From positions 4,448,886 to 4,512,885 of the forward strand of contig NZ_LFJC01000003.1 in assembly GCF_002776695.1 (NCBI RefSeq): a DNA stretch of 64,000 nucleotides, written 5' to 3'. The notes below the pieces were generated by a model. That model saw only the letters and a list, made by a program, of their open reading frames with translations, ran no database searches and had not been told where the DNA came from. The position numbers and the translations under genes are program-made. This document shows positions 8,858 to 18,951 of the stretch, piece after piece. Each line of letters begins with the position of its first letter. Positions within the stretch are counted from its first letter, which is position 1. The DNA comes from Bradyrhizobium nitroreducens (lineage in GTDB: Bacteria; Pseudomonadota; Alphaproteobacteria; Rhizobiales; Xanthobacteraceae).

Positions 8858-10378
8858 ATGAGCCGTGCGTTGCGAATTCTCCTTGCCGCCACCGTCCTGT
8901 TTGGCGGCACCGCCGCGCTATCGGCTGCGGAGACCGCGCCGCTGACGCGTGGCACCGCCATCATCGATCCCGATCTCTTGCGCAGGCTCGACGAGGGCGA
9001 CGCTCTCACGATCTCGCGCCTGGTGTCGCCGGAGCGCAAGGCGGGTGGTGCGCTGACCACCGACCGGCTGTTCGCATCGCTGCCCCAGCTCAAGGATATT
9101 CCGCCGGCGATCGACGCGGAGTTCGACCGCTACATTGCGCGGCAGAAGGCAGCCTGGCCGACCGAGACCATCGGCGTCGGCGAAGGCTTTGACGTGCAGC
9201 TGTTCGATCGGGCCAATCTGAATTCCCCCGACACGCGCTTCGTGCTGGCCGGCATCGTCAACCGCATGGACCGCGCCTATGTCGGCGAGGAGTCCTGTGG
9301 CGAGATCCGGCTGATCTATCGTCTGGCGCGTTTCGACGGCGGCAAGACCGCGACACGCCTGCCGATGACGTTCAATCTGGTGATGAAGGCGCGCGATGCG
9401 CGCCAGGCAGACGCCAACGGCAAGCCGATCACCTGCGCCGAGATTGCGCGCCGCTGGCTCGACAACGGCAACTGGCAGGAGCTGATCGGCGGTCGTGACG
9501 ACGCGATGCTCGATCGCATCGAGACCAACATCCAGATATCGGTCGCAGCGAAATCGGCGCTGCACGATTTTCGCTCCGACTATTTGCTCAAGGTGTTCAA
9601 GTACGACGCGGCTACGAAGACGTTCGCGGAAGCGGTGCTGGAGAACCAGATCGACCGCGACCGGATCATGGCGGATGACGCGCTTCGGCGCGAGTTCAAG
9701 GATTGGCTGCTCGAACCCGAGCATCTTCGCGCGTTCGATCGCGGCACCGTGCTGATCCCTGAGAAATTCCTGGCCAGAAGTGCAGTGGTGCCGACGCCGG
9801 CCGGCCTCGATGCTTCGGCGCTGCAGCCGGAATTCGGCATGATGCAGGCGGAGGGGGAGGGCAAAGGCGAGCCGGTCTTCACCGACAACGACGTGGTCGG
9901 TGCGTTGAAGCGGGCGGCCGCACGCGGCGACATGCAGAACATCCGCTCGGTGGCCGGCTTCCAGCGCCGTCTCAACGACGTCACCTGCGCCGGCTGCCAC
10001 CAGACCCGCGGCATTGGCGGCTTCCATTTCCCCGGCGTCGACTGGCTGGCCGACAAGCCGTCCAATTCCACCATCGTGCCGGCGTCGCCGCACTTCCTCG
10101 GCGACCAGCCCCGCCGCCGCGACATCCTCACCGCGTTTGCCGCAGGCAAACGCCCTGATTTCTCACGCGGATTTGCCAGCCGGCCACAGACCCGCGGCAG
10201 CCGCGAGCTCGCCGGCAGCGAGTATCAGGACGGCTGGGGCGCGCATTGTTTCCTGCAGGACGCGGGACCTGGAACGCGAGATGCGAGTTTTACGTCATGG
10301 AGCTGTGCTAACGGTCTCACCTGTCAGGCCGCCGCGGCCTCGCGCCGCATCGGCATGTGCTTCATCAAGACGCGTTGA
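8858..10378 (+). CDS. Secreted protein with one c-type haem motif, function unknown
   Basis: The 506-residue protein begins with a signal peptide (RILLAATVLFGGTAALSAAE). The long central part has no motif I recognise. It contains LFDRANLNSPDTRFVLAGIV and a conserved-looking NRMDRAYVGEESCGEIRLIY segment. Near the C-terminal third there is a haem c attachment site, CAGCH (C377, C380, H381), in NDVTCAGCHQTRGIGGFHFP. Several Cys follow close to the end (CFLQD, CANGLTCQ), perhaps disulfides in the periplasm. A single CxxCH without an obvious cytochrome fold suggests a fused cytochrome-like module or a new haem protein. It stands alone between a terminator and a small membrane protein gene. Confidence 0.75.
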   Translation: MSRALRILLAATVLFGGTAALSAAETAPLTRGTAIIDPDLLRRLDEGDALTISRLVSPERKAGGALTTDRLFASLPQLKDIPPAIDAEFDRYIARQKAAWPTETIGVGEGFDVQLFDRANLNSPDTRFVLAGIVNRMDRAYVGEESCGEIRLIYRLARFDGGKTATRLPMTFNLVMKARDARQADANGKPITCAEIARRWLDNGNWQELIGGRDDAMLDRIETNIQISVAAKSALHDFRSDYLLKVFKYDAATKTFAEAVLENQIDRDRIMADDALRREFKDWLLEPEHLRAFDRGTVLIPEKFLARSAVVPTPAGLDASALQPEFGMMQAEGEGKGEPVFTDNDVVGALKRAAARGDMQNIRSVAGFQRRLNDVTCAGCHQTRGIGGFHFPGVDWLADKPSNSTIVPASPHFLGDQPRRRDILTAFAAGKRPDFSRGFASRPQTRGSRELAGSEYQDGWGAHCFLQDAGPGTRDASFTSWSCANGLTCQAAAASRRIGMCFIKTR

Positions 10379-10404
10379 GCCCGCAAAAGCGATTTGGATG
10401 ATTC

Positions 10405-10569
10405 ATGACGGACACCAGCGAAGCCAACAAGGCGCGCAATCGCGAGATCGCGCGCAATGAAGAAGCCAAGCAGGTCATTGGCAGCACCCGCGTCAGCATC
10501 TGGGCGGTGGCGGTGGCCGTCATCGTCGGCGGGATCCTATTCACGCTCGGCTGGCTGTCGCTGCGGTAA
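10405..10569 (+). CDS. Small single-pass membrane protein, 54 residues
   Basis: The ATG at 10405 opens a 54-codon frame ending at TAA. The first 28 residues are charged (TSEANKARNREIARNEEAKQ) and the rest is one membrane helix (SIWAVAVAVIVGGILFTLGW) ending SLR. The layout and third-position GC look like a real gene. It starts 26 bases after the previous gene and may be cotranscribed with it. No family is recognised. Confidence 0.65.
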   Translation: MTDTSEANKARNREIARNEEAKQVIGSTRVSIWAVAVAVIVGGILFTLGWLSLR

Positions 10570-10593
10570 GCCGCGATGCGAGCTTTCTTTTCG

Positions 10594-10726
10594 CCTCTCC
10601 CCGCGTGCGGGGAGAGGCCGACACGCGAAGCGTGGCGGGTGAGGGGGCTCCGCGAGCCCAACTCTCACCGTCCTCGCGGAGACTCCCTTTCACCCTAACC
10701 CTGTCCCCGCAAGCGGGGAGAGGGGA
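10594..10726. repeat. Palindromic repeat, family A
   Basis: The block opens with CCTCTCCCCGCGTGCGGGGA and closes with CCCCGCAAGCGGGGAGAGG, with paired CTCCGCGAG and CTCGCGGAG in the middle. The complete unit recurs at 36012-36155; a related form is at 40829-40967 and one short arm is at 18922-18945. It separates two convergent genes and may work as a bidirectional terminator. Confidence 0.8.
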
Positions 10727-10734
10727 AAGAATCC

Positions 10735-11382
10735 TCACTTCGCGTAGTTGGTCATCCGCTTGCCCGGCAGCAATTCATAGGCCGGCTTCCAGCCGGGCAG
10801 CGCGGCCATGCGGCCGAGCCAGCCGTGGACGGCGGGGTAGCTCGTTCCGAAATCGAAACCGTGCTCGTCGCTGGGATAGTGCAGATAGGCCATCATCGAG
10901 ATATCGGCGACCGTCGGCTTCGCTCCGATCGCGAATTCATTGTGCTGGAGATGCCCGTCGAGAATGCCGAGGAAATCCTCGAGCCGGCGGCGAAAGTGCT
11001 TCAGCACCTGCGGGTCGTTCTTCTCGGTGAAGGCGCGCATGAAGCGGTAGGTCGCCATGTAGCCGGTGAGCTTGTGGTTGTCCCAGAACAGCCAGCGCAG
11101 CAGCTCGAACTTCTCGTCCTCGGTCTCGGCGCCGAAGCGGCCGTACTGCTCGGCAAGCTTGAGCAAGAGCGGCGCGGTTTGCGTCATCTTCACGCCGTCG
11201 ACTTCGAGCACCGGGATTTCGCCCATCTCGTTGACGGCCTTGCGCCATTCCGCCGTGCGCGTGACGCCGCCGGCGAAATCGGTCCACACCGGCTCGAACG
11301 TCTCGCCGCACAGCGTCAGCATCAGCGCCAGCTTGTAGCTGTTGCCGGATTCGGGGAAGTAGTGCAGGCGGTAGAGGGGCAT
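10735..11382 (-). CDS. Glutathione S-transferase family protein
   Basis: The 215-residue protein has the two-domain GST layout. The thioredoxin-like N-terminal domain starts MPLYRLHYFPESGNSYKLAL and has the glutathione-binding loop EIPVLEVDGVKMTQTAPLLL (cis-Pro then acidic/Ser-like region). The C-terminal helical domain includes LQHNEFAIGAKPTVADISMM, the conserved N-capping Asp motif. The catalytic residue of the N-terminal loop is probably the Ser at SGNSYK. The start at 11382 is chosen because the homologous N terminus begins there and it follows ACGAGG; the frame is open 20 codons upstream. The substrate is unknown. Confidence 0.9.
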   Translation of the reverse strand: MPLYRLHYFPESGNSYKLALMLTLCGETFEPVWTDFAGGVTRTAEWRKAVNEMGEIPVLEVDGVKMTQTAPLLLKLAEQYGRFGAETEDEKFELLRWLFWDNHKLTGYMATYRFMRAFTEKNDPQVLKHFRRRLEDFLGILDGHLQHNEFAIGAKPTVADISMMAYLHYPSDEHGFDFGTSYPAVHGWLGRMAALPGWKPAYELLPGKRMTNYAK

Positions 11383-11436
11383 GGGGCCTCGTGAGACAAT
11401 GCAGGACGTTGTGACAGAAGCTACATCGTTCCGTAT

Positions 11437-11520
11437 CGTCATTGCGAGCGCAGCGAAGCAATCCAGAAATGCATCTCCGCCGTCATCCCGGGCTCGCGCT
11501 TCGCGCGCCCCGGGACGACG
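11437..11520. repeat. Two short inverted-repeat pieces, family D then E-like
   Basis: The first piece, 11437-11468, reads CGTCATTGCGAGCGCAGCGA and continues to AAGCAATCCAG, which is a half copy of family D. The second, 11481-11520, is a near-perfect hairpin with CGTCATCCCGGG and CCCGGGACGACG around GCGCTTCGCGC. They occupy the space between two minus-strand genes. Confidence 0.65.
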
Positions 11521-11535
11521 ATATGCGGCGCGCTC

Positions 11536-12741
<1,206 letters not shown>

Positions 12742-12856
12742 CGCGGCGTTGCTCCCTCGCTCTTGTCGTTTCCCGCGCGCTGGAATTGGCGCGGGCTCAT
12801 CATGGCAGCATTAGACCGATGTCTCCGCGGGATGCAACGGCGCCCGGCGCAGGGCC

Positions 12857-15800
12857 TCACTCCTCACCCGCAAGCAACGCCGCGTTGCCGCCGGCTGCGG
12901 CCGTATTGATCGTCACGGTCTGCTCGGTGGCAAAGCGCGCCAGGTAATGCGGGCCGCCGGCCTTGGGGCCGGTTCCGGACAGGCCGTTGCCGCCGAACGG
13001 CTGCACGCCGACCACGGCGCCGATCATGTTGCGGTTGACGTAGACGTTGCCGATCCGGGCGCGGTCGATGATGGCTTCGATCGTGTCGTCGATGCGCGAA
13101 TGAATGCCGAGGGTGAGCCCATAGCCGGTGCGCTCGATCGCCTGCAGCACGCGCTCGAGGTTTTCGGCACGATAGCGCACGACGTGCAGGATCGGGCCAA
13201 AGACCTCCTCGGTGAGCTGGCCGGCGTCCTTGAGCTCGAAGATGTGCGGCGCGACGAAGCAGCCTTCCGGCGCCTGGCCTGCAAAATGCAGCTTCGCCTC
13301 GGTCTTCATCCGCGCGACATGCGCATCGAGCCGCTGCTTGGCCTCCATGTCGATCACAGGACCGACATGAGTCGCGACATCCAAGGGATCGCCGATCCTG
13401 AGTTCGCGCGCGGCGCCCGCGATCATCTCGATCATGCGGTCGGCGACGTCCTCCTGCACGAACAACAGCCGCAGCGCCGAGCAGCGCTGGCCGGCGGAAC
13501 GGAAGGCGGAGGTCACGACGTCGTCGGCGACCTGCTCGGGCAGAGCGGTGGCATCCGCGATCATGGCGTTGATGCCGCCGGTCTCCGCGATCAGCGGCAC
13601 GATCGGCCCGTCCTTGGCGGCGAGCGTCCGGTTGATCGAGCGCGCCACCTCGGTCGAGCCGGTGAAGACGACGCCCGCGATGTCCGCATGCGCGGTCAGC
13701 ACGGCCCCGATGCGCCCGTCGCCGGTGACCAGCTGCAGTGCGCTTTTGGGGATGCCGGCCTCGTGCAGCAGGGCGACGGCCTCGCGCGCGATGCGCGGCG
13801 TCTGCTCGGCCGGTTTCGCCACCACGCAGTTGCCGGCCATCAGCGCCGCCGTGACCTGGCCCAGGAAAATCGCCAGCGGAAAATTCCAGGGTGAGATCGC
13901 CACGAACACGCCGCGGCCGCGCATGGCGAGCGCGTTGCTCTCGCCGGTCGGGCCGGGCATGGCCATCTCGCTGCCGAACAGCTTGCGACCCTGCGCGGCA
14001 TAATAGCGGCAGAAGTCGGCGGCCTCGCGCAGCTCCGACAGCGCATCGTCGAGCGTCTTGCCGCCTTCGCGTTGGAGCAACGCGATGAAATGCGCGCCAC
14101 GGCTCTCCAGCAGATGCGCCGCCTGCTCCAACGCCGCCGCGCGCGTGCCCGCCGGCGTCCGGCTCCAGGCCGCAAAGCCGGCACGCGCCGCGACAACCGC
14201 CGCGTTGGTTTGATCCGGTGTGGCATCAGCAATGGGCTTGAGGTCGGCGGCCTCGGCCTTCACATCTGCCAGCAACTGATCGAGCGCGAGGCGTGCGCCG
14301 AACTCGACGCCGCGCGAATTGCGCCGCTCCGGCGCGAACAGATCGCCCGGCAGCGGAATTTTGGGATGCGCCGCCGCTTGCGGCCGGAGGATCGCATCCG
14401 CCGGACGCTGCAGCAGCGCCGTAACGGGCACGCGATAATCGGCGGCCTGCGCCACGAACGAGGAATTGGCGCCGTTCTCCAGCAGTCGCCGCACAAGATA
14501 GGCCAGCAGATCGCGATGACTGCCGACCGGCGCATAGGTGCGGTATGCGATCTCAGGGTGGTCCCTGGCGAGCTGCTCGTACAGCGCTTCGCCCATGCCG
14601 TGCAGGCGCTGGAACTCGAAGGCGCCGCCGTCTGCTGCGAGCTCCAGCACGGTCGCGACCGTCAGCGCATTGTGGGTGGCGAATTGCGGGAAGATGCGCG
14701 GCCGCAAGGCCAGCAGCTTCGACGCGCAGGCGACGTAGTTCAGATCCGTCATCGCCTTGCGTGTGAACACGGGATAGCCGTCGAGCCCGCGCTCCTGCGC
14801 GCGCTTGATCTCGGTGTCCCAATAGGCGCCCTTGACGAGGCGCACCATCAGCTTGCGGCCGTGCGCACGGGCCAGTGCATCGACATAGTCGATCACCGCG
14901 CTCGCGCGCTTCTGATAGGCCTGGATCGCAAGGCCAAATCCGTCCCAGCCGGCAAGCGAGGGATCGGCGAGCGTCGCCGCGATCACGTCGAGCGACAGCT
15001 CCAGCCGGTCGGCTTCCTCGGCATCGACGGTGAAGTTCAGGTCATGCGCCTTGGCGTGCTGGGCGAGGTCCAGCAATAGCGGCACCAGCTCGGACATCAC
15101 GCGGTCGCGGCTGATCGCCTCGAAGCGGGGATGCAGCGCCGAGAGCTTGACGGAGATGCCGGGCCGGTCGGGCAGGGGGTGCGCGCCAGCCGCCTTGCCG
15201 ATGGTCTCGATCGCGCTGGCATAGGCATCGAAATAGCGCTTGGCATCGGCCGCCGTACGCGCGCCTTCGCCGAGCATGTCGAAGGAATAGCGCGACTTCT
15301 GGCCGGAGCGCGGCTTACCCCGCTCCAGCGCCTGCTCGATGGTCTCGCCGAGGACAAAGTGATTGCCCATCAGCCGCATCGCCTGGCGAGTCGCGGTGCG
15401 CACCGCCGGCGCGCCGAGCCGCTTCACGAGGCGGCCGATGGTACCGTCGGGCGTCTCGCCGGGCTGAATCACCCGCGCGGAGAGACCGAGCGCCCAGGCC
15501 GAGGCGTTGACCAGGAAGGCGGTGGACTTGGTCTCGTGGTGGATGAAGTCGCCCTCGCCGAGCTTGTCCTCGATGAACTGGTCGGCGGTGCGCGCATCTG
15601 GCACGCGCAGCAGTGCTTCCGCCAGCACCATCAGCGCGAGGCCCTCCTTGGTCGAGAGTGCGAACTCCCGCAGCATGTCCTCGACGCCACCAAGATTGCC
15701 TGCGAGCCGGTCGTCGCGCTTGCGGATCGCCTCGATCAGCCGCGTCGCGGTGCGGTCGATCCGCGCCTCCTGCGGCGTGGCCAGATGCGAGGCCGGCAAC

Positions 15801-15868
15801 AGGCGGGCGGCGATCTCGGCATCGTCAGGAGCGTAGGGCGCGGTGAAGGGTGGCGGGATGTTCGGCAT
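12857..15868 (-). CDS. putA: Bifunctional proline dehydrogenase / delta-1-pyrroline-5-carboxylate dehydrogenase (minimal PutA)
   Basis: The 1003-residue enzyme oxidises proline to glutamate in two steps: an FAD-dependent proline dehydrogenase and an NAD-dependent aldehyde dehydrogenase joined by a substrate tunnel. The N-terminal half carries FAD-barrel motifs such as ISVKLSALHPRFE, LMVRLVKGAYWDTEIKRAQ and the YRTYAPVGSH segment. The C-terminal half has AISPWNFPLAIFLGQ, the Glu/Cys catalytic segments ETGGINAMI and SAGQRCSALR. The length matches the well-studied minimal Bradyrhizobium PutA and lacks the N-terminal ribbon-helix-helix DNA-binding domain of E. coli PutA. Self-regulation is therefore not expected; the divergent Lrp-type gene is the likely regulator. 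The start follows ACAGGAC. Confidence 0.97.
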   Translation of the reverse strand: MPNIPPPFTAPYAPDDAEIAARLLPASHLATPQEARIDRTATRLIEAIRKRDDRLAGNLGGVEDMLREFALSTKEGLALMVLAEALLRVPDARTADQFIEDKLGEGDFIHHETKSTAFLVNASAWALGLSARVIQPGETPDGTIGRLVKRLGAPAVRTATRQAMRLMGNHFVLGETIEQALERGKPRSGQKSRYSFDMLGEGARTAADAKRYFDAYASAIETIGKAAGAHPLPDRPGISVKLSALHPRFEAISRDRVMSELVPLLLDLAQHAKAHDLNFTVDAEEADRLELSLDVIAATLADPSLAGWDGFGLAIQAYQKRASAVIDYVDALARAHGRKLMVRLVKGAYWDTEIKRAQERGLDGYPVFTRKAMTDLNYVACASKLLALRPRIFPQFATHNALTVATVLELAADGGAFEFQRLHGMGEALYEQLARDHPEIAYRTYAPVGSHRDLLAYLVRRLLENGANSSFVAQAADYRVPVTALLQRPADAILRPQAAAHPKIPLPGDLFAPERRNSRGVEFGARLALDQLLADVKAEAADLKPIADATPDQTNAAVVAARAGFAAWSRTPAGTRAAALEQAAHLLESRGAHFIALLQREGGKTLDDALSELREAADFCRYYAAQGRKLFGSEMAMPGPTGESNALAMRGRGVFVAISPWNFPLAIFLGQVTAALMAGNCVVAKPAEQTPRIAREAVALLHEAGIPKSALQLVTGDGRIGAVLTAHADIAGVVFTGSTEVARSINRTLAAKDGPIVPLIAETGGINAMIADATALPEQVADDVVTSAFRSAGQRCSALRLLFVQEDVADRMIEMIAGAARELRIGDPLDVATHVGPVIDMEAKQRLDAHVARMKTEAKLHFAGQAPEGCFVAPHIFELKDAGQLTEEVFGPILHVVRYRAENLERVLQAIERTGYGLTLGIHSRIDDTIEAIIDRARIGNVYVNRNMIGAVVGVQPFGGNGLSGTGPKAGGPHYLARFATEQTVTINTAAAGGNAALLAGEE

Positions 15869-15982
15869 GGCATGTCCTGTGGCTGAAATCCAGGATAAGG
15901 CCCGTTTGACCGTAGTTCGATGGACAAATTAGACCGTATGCCTTACAAAATGAGGATGAAGGGCGGATTGGCCAGATAAACT

Positions 15983-16444
15983 ATGGAATTGGATCGAATC
16001 GACCGGAAGATCCTCTCGATTTTGCAGGAGGATGGGCGAATCGCCAATGTCGAGCTCGCCGAGCGCATCGGGCTGTCGCCGACTTCGATCGGGGAGCGGC
16101 TGAAGCGCCTGCAGCGCGAGGGCTTCGTCGAAGGCTATGGCGCGCGGCTCAACCCGCACCGGCTTGGCCTCGGCCTGCTCGTGTTCGTCGAGGTGCTGCT
16201 CGACAAGACCACGCCCGACAATTTCGAACGGTTCGCGCGCGCGGTGAAGCTCGCGCCTGAAGTTCTGGAGTGTCACATGGTTGCCGGCGGCTTCGACTAT
16301 CTTGTGAAGGCGCGGCTGGCGGACATGGCGGCGTATCGACGCTTTCTCGGCGAGACCCTGCTGTCGATGCCGGGCGTGCGCGAGACGCGGACCTATGCGG
16401 TGATGGAAGAGATCAAGCGCGACGCACCGTTGCCGGTGGGCTGA
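15983..16444 (+). CDS. Lrp/AsnC-family regulator, probable activator of putA
   Basis: The 153-residue protein has an N-terminal winged helix-turn-helix (ELDRIDRKILSILQEDGRIA, then LSPTSIGERLKRLQREGFVE) and a C-terminal ligand-binding RAM domain (ECHMVAGGFDYLVKARL). It is divergent from putA with 114 bases between the starts, the usual arrangement of PutR-type proline-responsive regulators in alphaproteobacteria. The intergenic region is AT-richer than its surroundings and should carry the operator, but I do not see a single convincing Lrp box. Assignment to proline is inferred from position. Confidence 0.9.
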   Translation: MELDRIDRKILSILQEDGRIANVELAERIGLSPTSIGERLKRLQREGFVEGYGARLNPHRLGLGLLVFVEVLLDKTTPDNFERFARAVKLAPEVLECHMVAGGFDYLVKARLADMAAYRRFLGETLLSMPGVRETRTYAVMEEIKRDAPLPVG

Positions 16445-16576
16445 CGACATGCCGTCGCGATTGTCATTGCTGTGGCGTTGAACGTGCGGTCCTCCCAGGA
16501 AAAATAGTTATCCTCGTGCAATCGCAACGCCTGTCGTCGAATGCACTGGCCGTCTTCTGAAATTTTCTTTGGCCCG

Positions 16577-16598
16577 CTCCCGGAAGTTGTTCCGGGAG
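16577..16598 (-). terminator. Hairpin downstream of the cold-shock gene
   Basis: A perfect 9-base stem (CTCCCGGAA and TTCCGGGAG) encloses a 4-base loop 20 bases after the cspA stop codon on the minus strand. There is no immediate T run in either direction, so it may act as a transcript-stabilising hairpin rather than a classical terminator. Confidence 0.5.
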
Positions 16599-16617
16599 GC
16601 AGCAAAGGCTGGCGGGC

Positions 16618-16818
16618 TTATACTTTGAGGTTCTCTGCGGAGGTCTTGCCCCGGTTTGCGATCTCTTCGTATTCCACCGTCTGTCCCTCGTTGAGCGTGG
16701 ACAAACCGGCTTTCTGCACTGCCGAGATATGCACGAACACATCCTTGCCCCCCGACGCAGGCTGGATAAATCCATAACCCTTCGTCGGGTTGAACCACTT
16801 GACCGTACCTTTAGCCAT
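16618..16818 (-). CDS. cspA: Cold-shock domain protein (CspA family)
   Basis: The 66-residue protein is a single cold-shock domain that binds single-stranded nucleic acid. RNP1 appears as KGYGFIQP and RNP2 as DVFVHIS. The start MAKGTVKWFNPT is the family norm and follows GGAGAAG; the frame is open 18 codons further upstream, but that extension is not part of the family. It is about 70% Gly/charged/aromatic in the core as expected. The 5' leader is long, since the next feature upstream begins after 17033. Long leaders are typical of cold-induced csp genes. Confidence 0.95.
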   Translation of the reverse strand: MAKGTVKWFNPTKGYGFIQPASGGKDVFVHISAVQKAGLSTLNEGQTVEYEEIANRGKTSAENLKV

Positions 16819-17032
16819 CACGACTTCTCCGCGGGTCTTCCTCCGAGATCTCGAACCGCCAGTCCCCGCCAACCGGCCGGTTCGGTCCTAACAGGATACG
16901 CGGAATGTGGCGGGCTTGGTAGCTCAAACCACATCGGCATTTCGCCGAATTCCGCTCAACTTCGCGGCGCTTTTGCCGGTTTTGCCCGTTTCGCGGTCAA
17001 ATGAGTGGCGGGCTGCGGTAACGTTCTTTCTT

Positions 17033-17191
17033 ACCCTCCCCTGGAGGGGGAGGGTCGCTACGCATGGAGCGTAGCGCAATGCGTAGCGGGGTGGGGTGAC
17101 AGTCTCTCCGCATCGAGCGCTGTTCGTGTTGAGAGATCACCCCACCCCGCTCGCGCTCCGCGCGATCGACCCTCCCCCTCCAGGGGAGGGT
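17033..17191. repeat. Palindromic repeat, family B, in the 16819-17214 gene-free stretch
   Basis: Both ends are the same hairpin: ACCCTCCCCTGGAGGGGGAG at 17033 and its complement ending at 17191. Within it, GGGGTGGGGTGA and TCACCCCACCCC also pair. A second copy is at 22594-22749. The gap otherwise contains the cspA leader (16819 to about 17030), in which I see no gene. Confidence 0.85.
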
Positions 17192-17214
17192 GAGAATAAA
17201 GCGCGCGCCGTCCG

Positions 17215-17523
17215 TCAATACGTCGCGGCCAGATAATCGACGATCTTGCCGACGTCGGCATCGTCGATCGGCGCGCCATAGACCTTGATCATCTTGGTCA
17301 CCTCGGCCTGCCAGAAGCCTTTCCTGTCCTTCATCGGCGGCTGCGTCTTGATGTAGTCGGCCGAGTGGCAGGCGCTGCAATTGCCCTTGACGACCTCGAG
17401 ATTGGGGCCCGGCTTGAAGGCGGCGACCTCGTCCGGAAGCTGGTAGTTGACGGGCGCCGCGGTCGCGGCCGCAAGGCCGGTGGCGAGGGCAAGCGTGATG
17501 GCGAGGAGGACGGTGCGCTGCAT
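17215..17523 (-). CDS. Periplasmic c-type cytochrome, sulfite dehydrogenase electron acceptor subunit (SorB-like)
   Basis: The 102-residue protein has a signal peptide (LLAITLALATGLAAATAAPV) and one haem c site, CSACH (C49, C52, H53), in VKGNCSACHSADYIKT. A Met in the C-terminal half (for example in VTKMIKVYG) is a candidate sixth ligand. It follows the molybdenum subunit gene by 12 bases and should accept electrons from it and pass them to cytochrome c or an oxidase. An ATG two codons upstream sits directly on the GAGGGAGA site, so the second ATG at 17523 has the better spacing. Confidence 0.88.
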   Translation of the reverse strand: MQRTVLLAITLALATGLAAATAAPVNYQLPDEVAAFKPGPNLEVVKGNCSACHSADYIKTQPPMKDRKGFWQAEVTKMIKVYGAPIDDADVGKIVDYLAATY

Positions 17524-17535
17524 GATCATTCTCCC

Positions 17536-18735
17536 TCACGCCACGCTGACGCGAACGGTTTCGACGACGTTGCGCAGATAACCCGCCGGGTTCCAGCGCG
17601 GCGTATCCGGCTGCGTCTCGCCGCCATTGCCGGTGGCGCGCACCTTGAGCTCGACATTGCCCGCCGCGAGCTTCACCGGCAGCTTCCATTCGCGGAAGGC
17701 GTACTTGCCGAGGTCCTTGCCGAGCTTGGCGCTCACCCAGCTCTTGCCGCCGTCGGTGGAGACCTGGACCTCCTTGATGCCCTTGCCGCCGTCGAAGGCG
17801 ATGCCGCGCAGCGTCGTGCGGCCGGCCTTCAGCTTGGCACCGTCAGGCACGCTGGTGATGAAGGAGCGGATGGTGAAGCGGTTGATCGGGATCGTCGCCT
17901 TCGGCGCGGTGCCGGGCTCGATCGAATTGTCCGGCGTATCGGGGATGCGATAGGCCGACTTCATCCAGAAGCCGTCATAGACATTGTCGATGACGGTGAT
18001 CTCGTTGAGGTGCTTGACCCAGTATGTGCCGTAATAGCCGGGCACGATCAGGCGCAGCGGAAAGCCGTTGAGGAACGGCAAATCCTCGCCGTTCATGCCA
18101 TAGGCCAGCATCACCTCGCCGTCACTGGCGTGAGCGATGTCGAGCGCCTTGACGAAATCGGGCGTCTTGTCGCTGACCGGGCCGTCCATGCCGCCAAACG
18201 TGACCTGCTTGGCGCCGCTCTGCACGCCCGCCATCTCCAACACGGCCTTCAGCGGCACGCCGCGCCAGCGCGCACAGCCCATGGCGCCGTTGGCGAGCTG
18301 GCCGCCGGCGACGCGCGGCTCGAAGAAGCCGCGGCTGTTGCCGGAGCATTGCGCGACGGCCACGATCTCCGTCGCCTTCATCTTCCTGATGTCCTTCAGC
18401 GACAGTTTCAGCGGCTTGTCGACCTTGCCCTTGACCTCCAGCGTGAACTTGTCGGGATCGAGATTGTAGGGCAGGTCGGAGAGGTGATAGCGCACGAAGA
18501 ACGCGTTATTCGGCGTGATCGGGCCGTCATTGAAGATCGCAAACGGCGTCTCGAGCTGCGGCGGCCGGCTGGTGAGGCCGATCATTGCCCGCTTCTGCGG
18601 ATATTTCACCAACGGCCGTTCGCCATTGGCGAAGGGGAGCGTGACGGTGTCGAGTGCCGAGGCCCTGGTGGAATTCAGTGTGGCCGCAAGTGCGGCAAAG
18701 CCCGCCCCTTTGAGCAGGTCGCGTCGATCGAACAT
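17536..18735 (-). CDS. Molybdenum sulfite dehydrogenase catalytic subunit (SorA/SoxC type)
   Basis: The 399-residue protein oxidises sulfite to sulfate in the periplasm. It starts with a twin-arginine signal (MFDRRDLLKGAGFAALAA), so it is exported folded with its molybdopterin. The Mo-coordinating Cys is C130 in VAVAQCSGNSRGFFEP. The central motif PLRLIVPGYYGTYWVKHLNE and the C-terminal dimerisation domain (KEVQVSTDGGKSW) are those of sulfite oxidases. The strong Shine-Dalgarno GGGAGGAGA precedes the ATG. The cytochrome gene follows immediately, so this is a SorAB-like pair. Other enzymes of the fold are possible, but the cytochrome partner supports sulfite. Confidence 0.9.
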   Translation of the reverse strand: MFDRRDLLKGAGFAALAATLNSTRASALDTVTLPFANGERPLVKYPQKRAMIGLTSRPPQLETPFAIFNDGPITPNNAFFVRYHLSDLPYNLDPDKFTLEVKGKVDKPLKLSLKDIRKMKATEIVAVAQCSGNSRGFFEPRVAGGQLANGAMGCARWRGVPLKAVLEMAGVQSGAKQVTFGGMDGPVSDKTPDFVKALDIAHASDGEVMLAYGMNGEDLPFLNGFPLRLIVPGYYGTYWVKHLNEITVIDNVYDGFWMKSAYRIPDTPDNSIEPGTAPKATIPINRFTIRSFITSVPDGAKLKAGRTTLRGIAFDGGKGIKEVQVSTDGGKSWVSAKLGKDLGKYAFREWKLPVKLAAGNVELKVRATGNGGETQPDTPRWNPAGYLRNVVETVRVSVA

Positions 18736-18921
18736 AGGGTCTCCTCCCGGAGCTTTTCGTTGAATCAGCGGTCATCACCGCGATCCTGCGCTCATCTGTC
18801 GCAACGATCTCGACGAAGTCAATTCGTGCTTTCGCAGCAGGCCCATGCCGCTGCGTTGCAGCAGGCCGGTGTTACGGAGACAAGCATGTGGCCAAGTTCT
18901 CTCTGCGGCGGCGGTGGGCTC

Positions 18922-18945
18922 CCTCGCCCCGCTTGCGGGGAGAGG
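18922..18945. repeat. Single arm of a family A repeat
   Basis: The hairpin CCTCGCCCCGCTTGCGGGGA ending GAGG matches one terminal hairpin of family A. It sits just after the stop of the cyclase gene and has lost the other half, so it may serve as its transcript end. Confidence 0.6.
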
Positions 18946-18951
18946 CGAACA

